A DNA stretch of 64,000 nt. Origin: Flagellimonas lutimaris (GTDB lineage Bacteria > Bacteroidota > Bacteroidia > Flavobacteriales > Flavobacteriaceae). The position numbers were made by a program, and so were the translations under genes. The notes beneath the pieces are model-generated. The model made no database searches, was not told the origin of the DNA, and saw only the letters and a program-made list of their open reading frames with translations. The stretch lies in contig NZ_QXFH01000074.1 of the NCBI RefSeq assembly GCF_003581615.1, positions 63,256 to 127,255 on the forward strand, in the 5' to 3' direction. Positions 63,295-64,000 of the stretch are shown one piece after another; positions within the stretch are counted from its first letter, which is position 1; every line of letters begins with the position of its first letter.

Positions 63295-63591
63295 ACAATC
63301 TACCATATCCGCAAAAATGTGGATAATCAACGCTAATCCAATAATTCTAGTTGTTTTGAAAAAAGGTAATATGCTATACGCCAAAACAGCCCAGTAACTG
63401 TGCAATGCATGAAAGCCAATGCTACAACGGTTTGCATCAAAAAGAGGAGTGGCCCAAAGATGGTCTATATCAATAATTATTCCGGCCAGAAGAATTAGGG
63501 CAACTTTTACACTCTGACCCTTAAAAAACCAAAATGCAATTAGGATGGGAACCAAAAAATGGATACCGTAATGGAGTAGGTGCCTAAGCAT
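63283..63591 (-). CDS. DUF6122 membrane protein
   Basis: 102 residues. HYGIHFLVPILIAFWFFKGQ, IIIDIDHLWATPLFDANRCS and HALHSYWAV form a His/Asp-rich pattern with about three helices, as in the DUF6122 family. Conserved histidines suggest metal binding, but function is unknown. Its start overlaps the upstream WbqC gene's 3' end by 8 nt. It is tail to tail with the EEP gene. Confidence 0.85.
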   Translation of the reverse strand: MLRHLLHYGIHFLVPILIAFWFFKGQSVKVALILLAGIIIDIDHLWATPLFDANRCSIGFHALHSYWAVLAYSILPFFKTTRIIGLALIIHIFADMVDCLLM

Positions 63592-64000
63592 GTTTTAAAT
63601 CTAAAGATAGACTTTTTAGATAGGTCACTGCATTGGTTCCCTCATTGAACAAAAGGTCCAACACACTTAAATTGGGTATGAATCCATGGCGTTCTTCAAA
63701 GACTTGAGGATATGAATTCATTTTCCATTTTTTTTCTTTTTTTGCATTGACCAAAAAACGGGCATCAAAGTAGGCCTCTGTAGCTACCTCGTATTTTTTA
63801 GTTTTTTCTGTTGGAATTTGTACCCCTATACAGTCTGTAATGGTCTTTATTGTCTTTAAGTTGAAATCAAAAAGATTATGGTCAGAACCTTCATAAAGCG
63901 GTCTAAGCTCGTCCTCATAAAATTCAAAAAAGGGTGAGGTTCTGTAAGCGGTTTCTAAGGTGCGCCAATGCTCTTTTTTCCAATTATAGCTGTTCTCTGT
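63584..64000 (-). CDS. WbqC-family protein (5' end outside window)
   Basis: Partial gene: the C-terminal about 138 residues are visible, ending LKSLSLDLKHA at the stop at 63584, and the 5' part is beyond the right edge. The motif SYNWKKEHWRTLETAYRTSPFF is characteristic of the WbqC family, which is linked to O-antigen or surface polysaccharide synthesis, with an undefined reaction. It overlaps the DUF6122 start by 8 nt. Confidence 0.85.
   Translation of the reverse strand, partial: TENSYNWKKEHWRTLETAYRTSPFFEFYEDELRPLYEGSDHNLFDFNLKTIKTITDCIGVQIPTEKTKKYEVATEAYFDARFLVNAKKEKKWKMNSYPQVFEERHGFIPNLSVLDLLFNEGTNAVTYLKSLSLDLKHA

Noticed and set aside
1-64000. Prophage, IS element, defence island or biosynthetic cluster
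   Set aside because: No integrase, transposase, phage structural, restriction, toxin-antitoxin or large biosynthetic genes are seen; gene content is core throughout.

Overview
The window is ordinary core chromosome of a member of the Bacteroidota, almost certainly family Flavobacteriaceae (Muricauda/Maribacter-like by gene content; genus not determined). The evidence is: SecA of about 1120 residues with a lineage-specific insert, the gliding lipoprotein GldI, Lnb-type lipoprotein acyltransferase (DUF4105), DUF349/DUF368/DUF3810/DUF6122 families, CCC-motif membrane proteins, many lipoproteins with short 'xxC' lipoboxes, Bacteroidota-type promoters (TTG-N17..20-TAnnTTTG), and almost no Shine-Dalgarno sequences. 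About sixty genes are packed with short gaps and frequent 1-4 nt overlaps. I see no rRNA, tRNA, insertion sequence, prophage, CRISPR array or defence island.

Layout. 1-8.3 kb (minus): a truncated sensor kinase, secA, a DUF2795 protein, a cobalamin adenosyltransferase preceded by a 111-bp heptamer tandem repeat, a small membrane protein, a shrunken methyltransferase-like protein and an ABC-F ATPase. 8.3-13.3 kb: envelope genes (lnb, pssA, and a kdsD-tatC-AhpD-like-lptB operon). 13.5-22 kb: recQ, three small membrane proteins, a Smr protein, a cysteine desulfurase, a LytM peptidase, and a coiled-coil protein with zapA. 22.3 kb: a 6S-like RNA between zapA and rny. 24-25.3 kb: a secreted repeat protein resembling DUF7477.

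26-43.4 kb is a long minus-strand block: DUF349 protein, aroE, two tandem DUF368 (undecaprenyl-phosphate translocase family) proteins, a frameshifted TPR gene, an aminotransferase, an OstA-like protein, dps, a GH97 glycosidase, purA, a Fur-family regulator, a RelA/SpoT enzyme and an M48 protease. 43.4-53.3 kb: trmH-like methyltransferase, a lipoprotein (plus strand), two amidohydrolase-family proteins, a DUF3810 protein, a cyclophilin-FKBP fusion lipoprotein, gldI and nrnA. 53.4-64 kb: PhoD-like phosphatase and ndk, then recF with a DUF721 (DciA-like) gene, then a plus-strand run TPR-ribH-small membrane protein-mutL-rhomboid-rhomboid-EEP nuclease, ending with DUF6122 and a partial WbqC gene.

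The genes mainly serve envelope biogenesis (lipoproteins, LPS transport, phospholipid, lipid-carrier recycling, gliding), genome maintenance (recQ, recF, mutL) and stress or nucleotide metabolism (RelA/SpoT, dps, ndk, purA). I found no convincing new multi-gene system. The best leads are the 6S-like RNA, the DUF7477-like repeat protein, a MutL without endonuclease motifs, the methyltransferase remnant, the heptamer repeat, the degenerate amidohydrolase modules and the frameshifted TPR gene.
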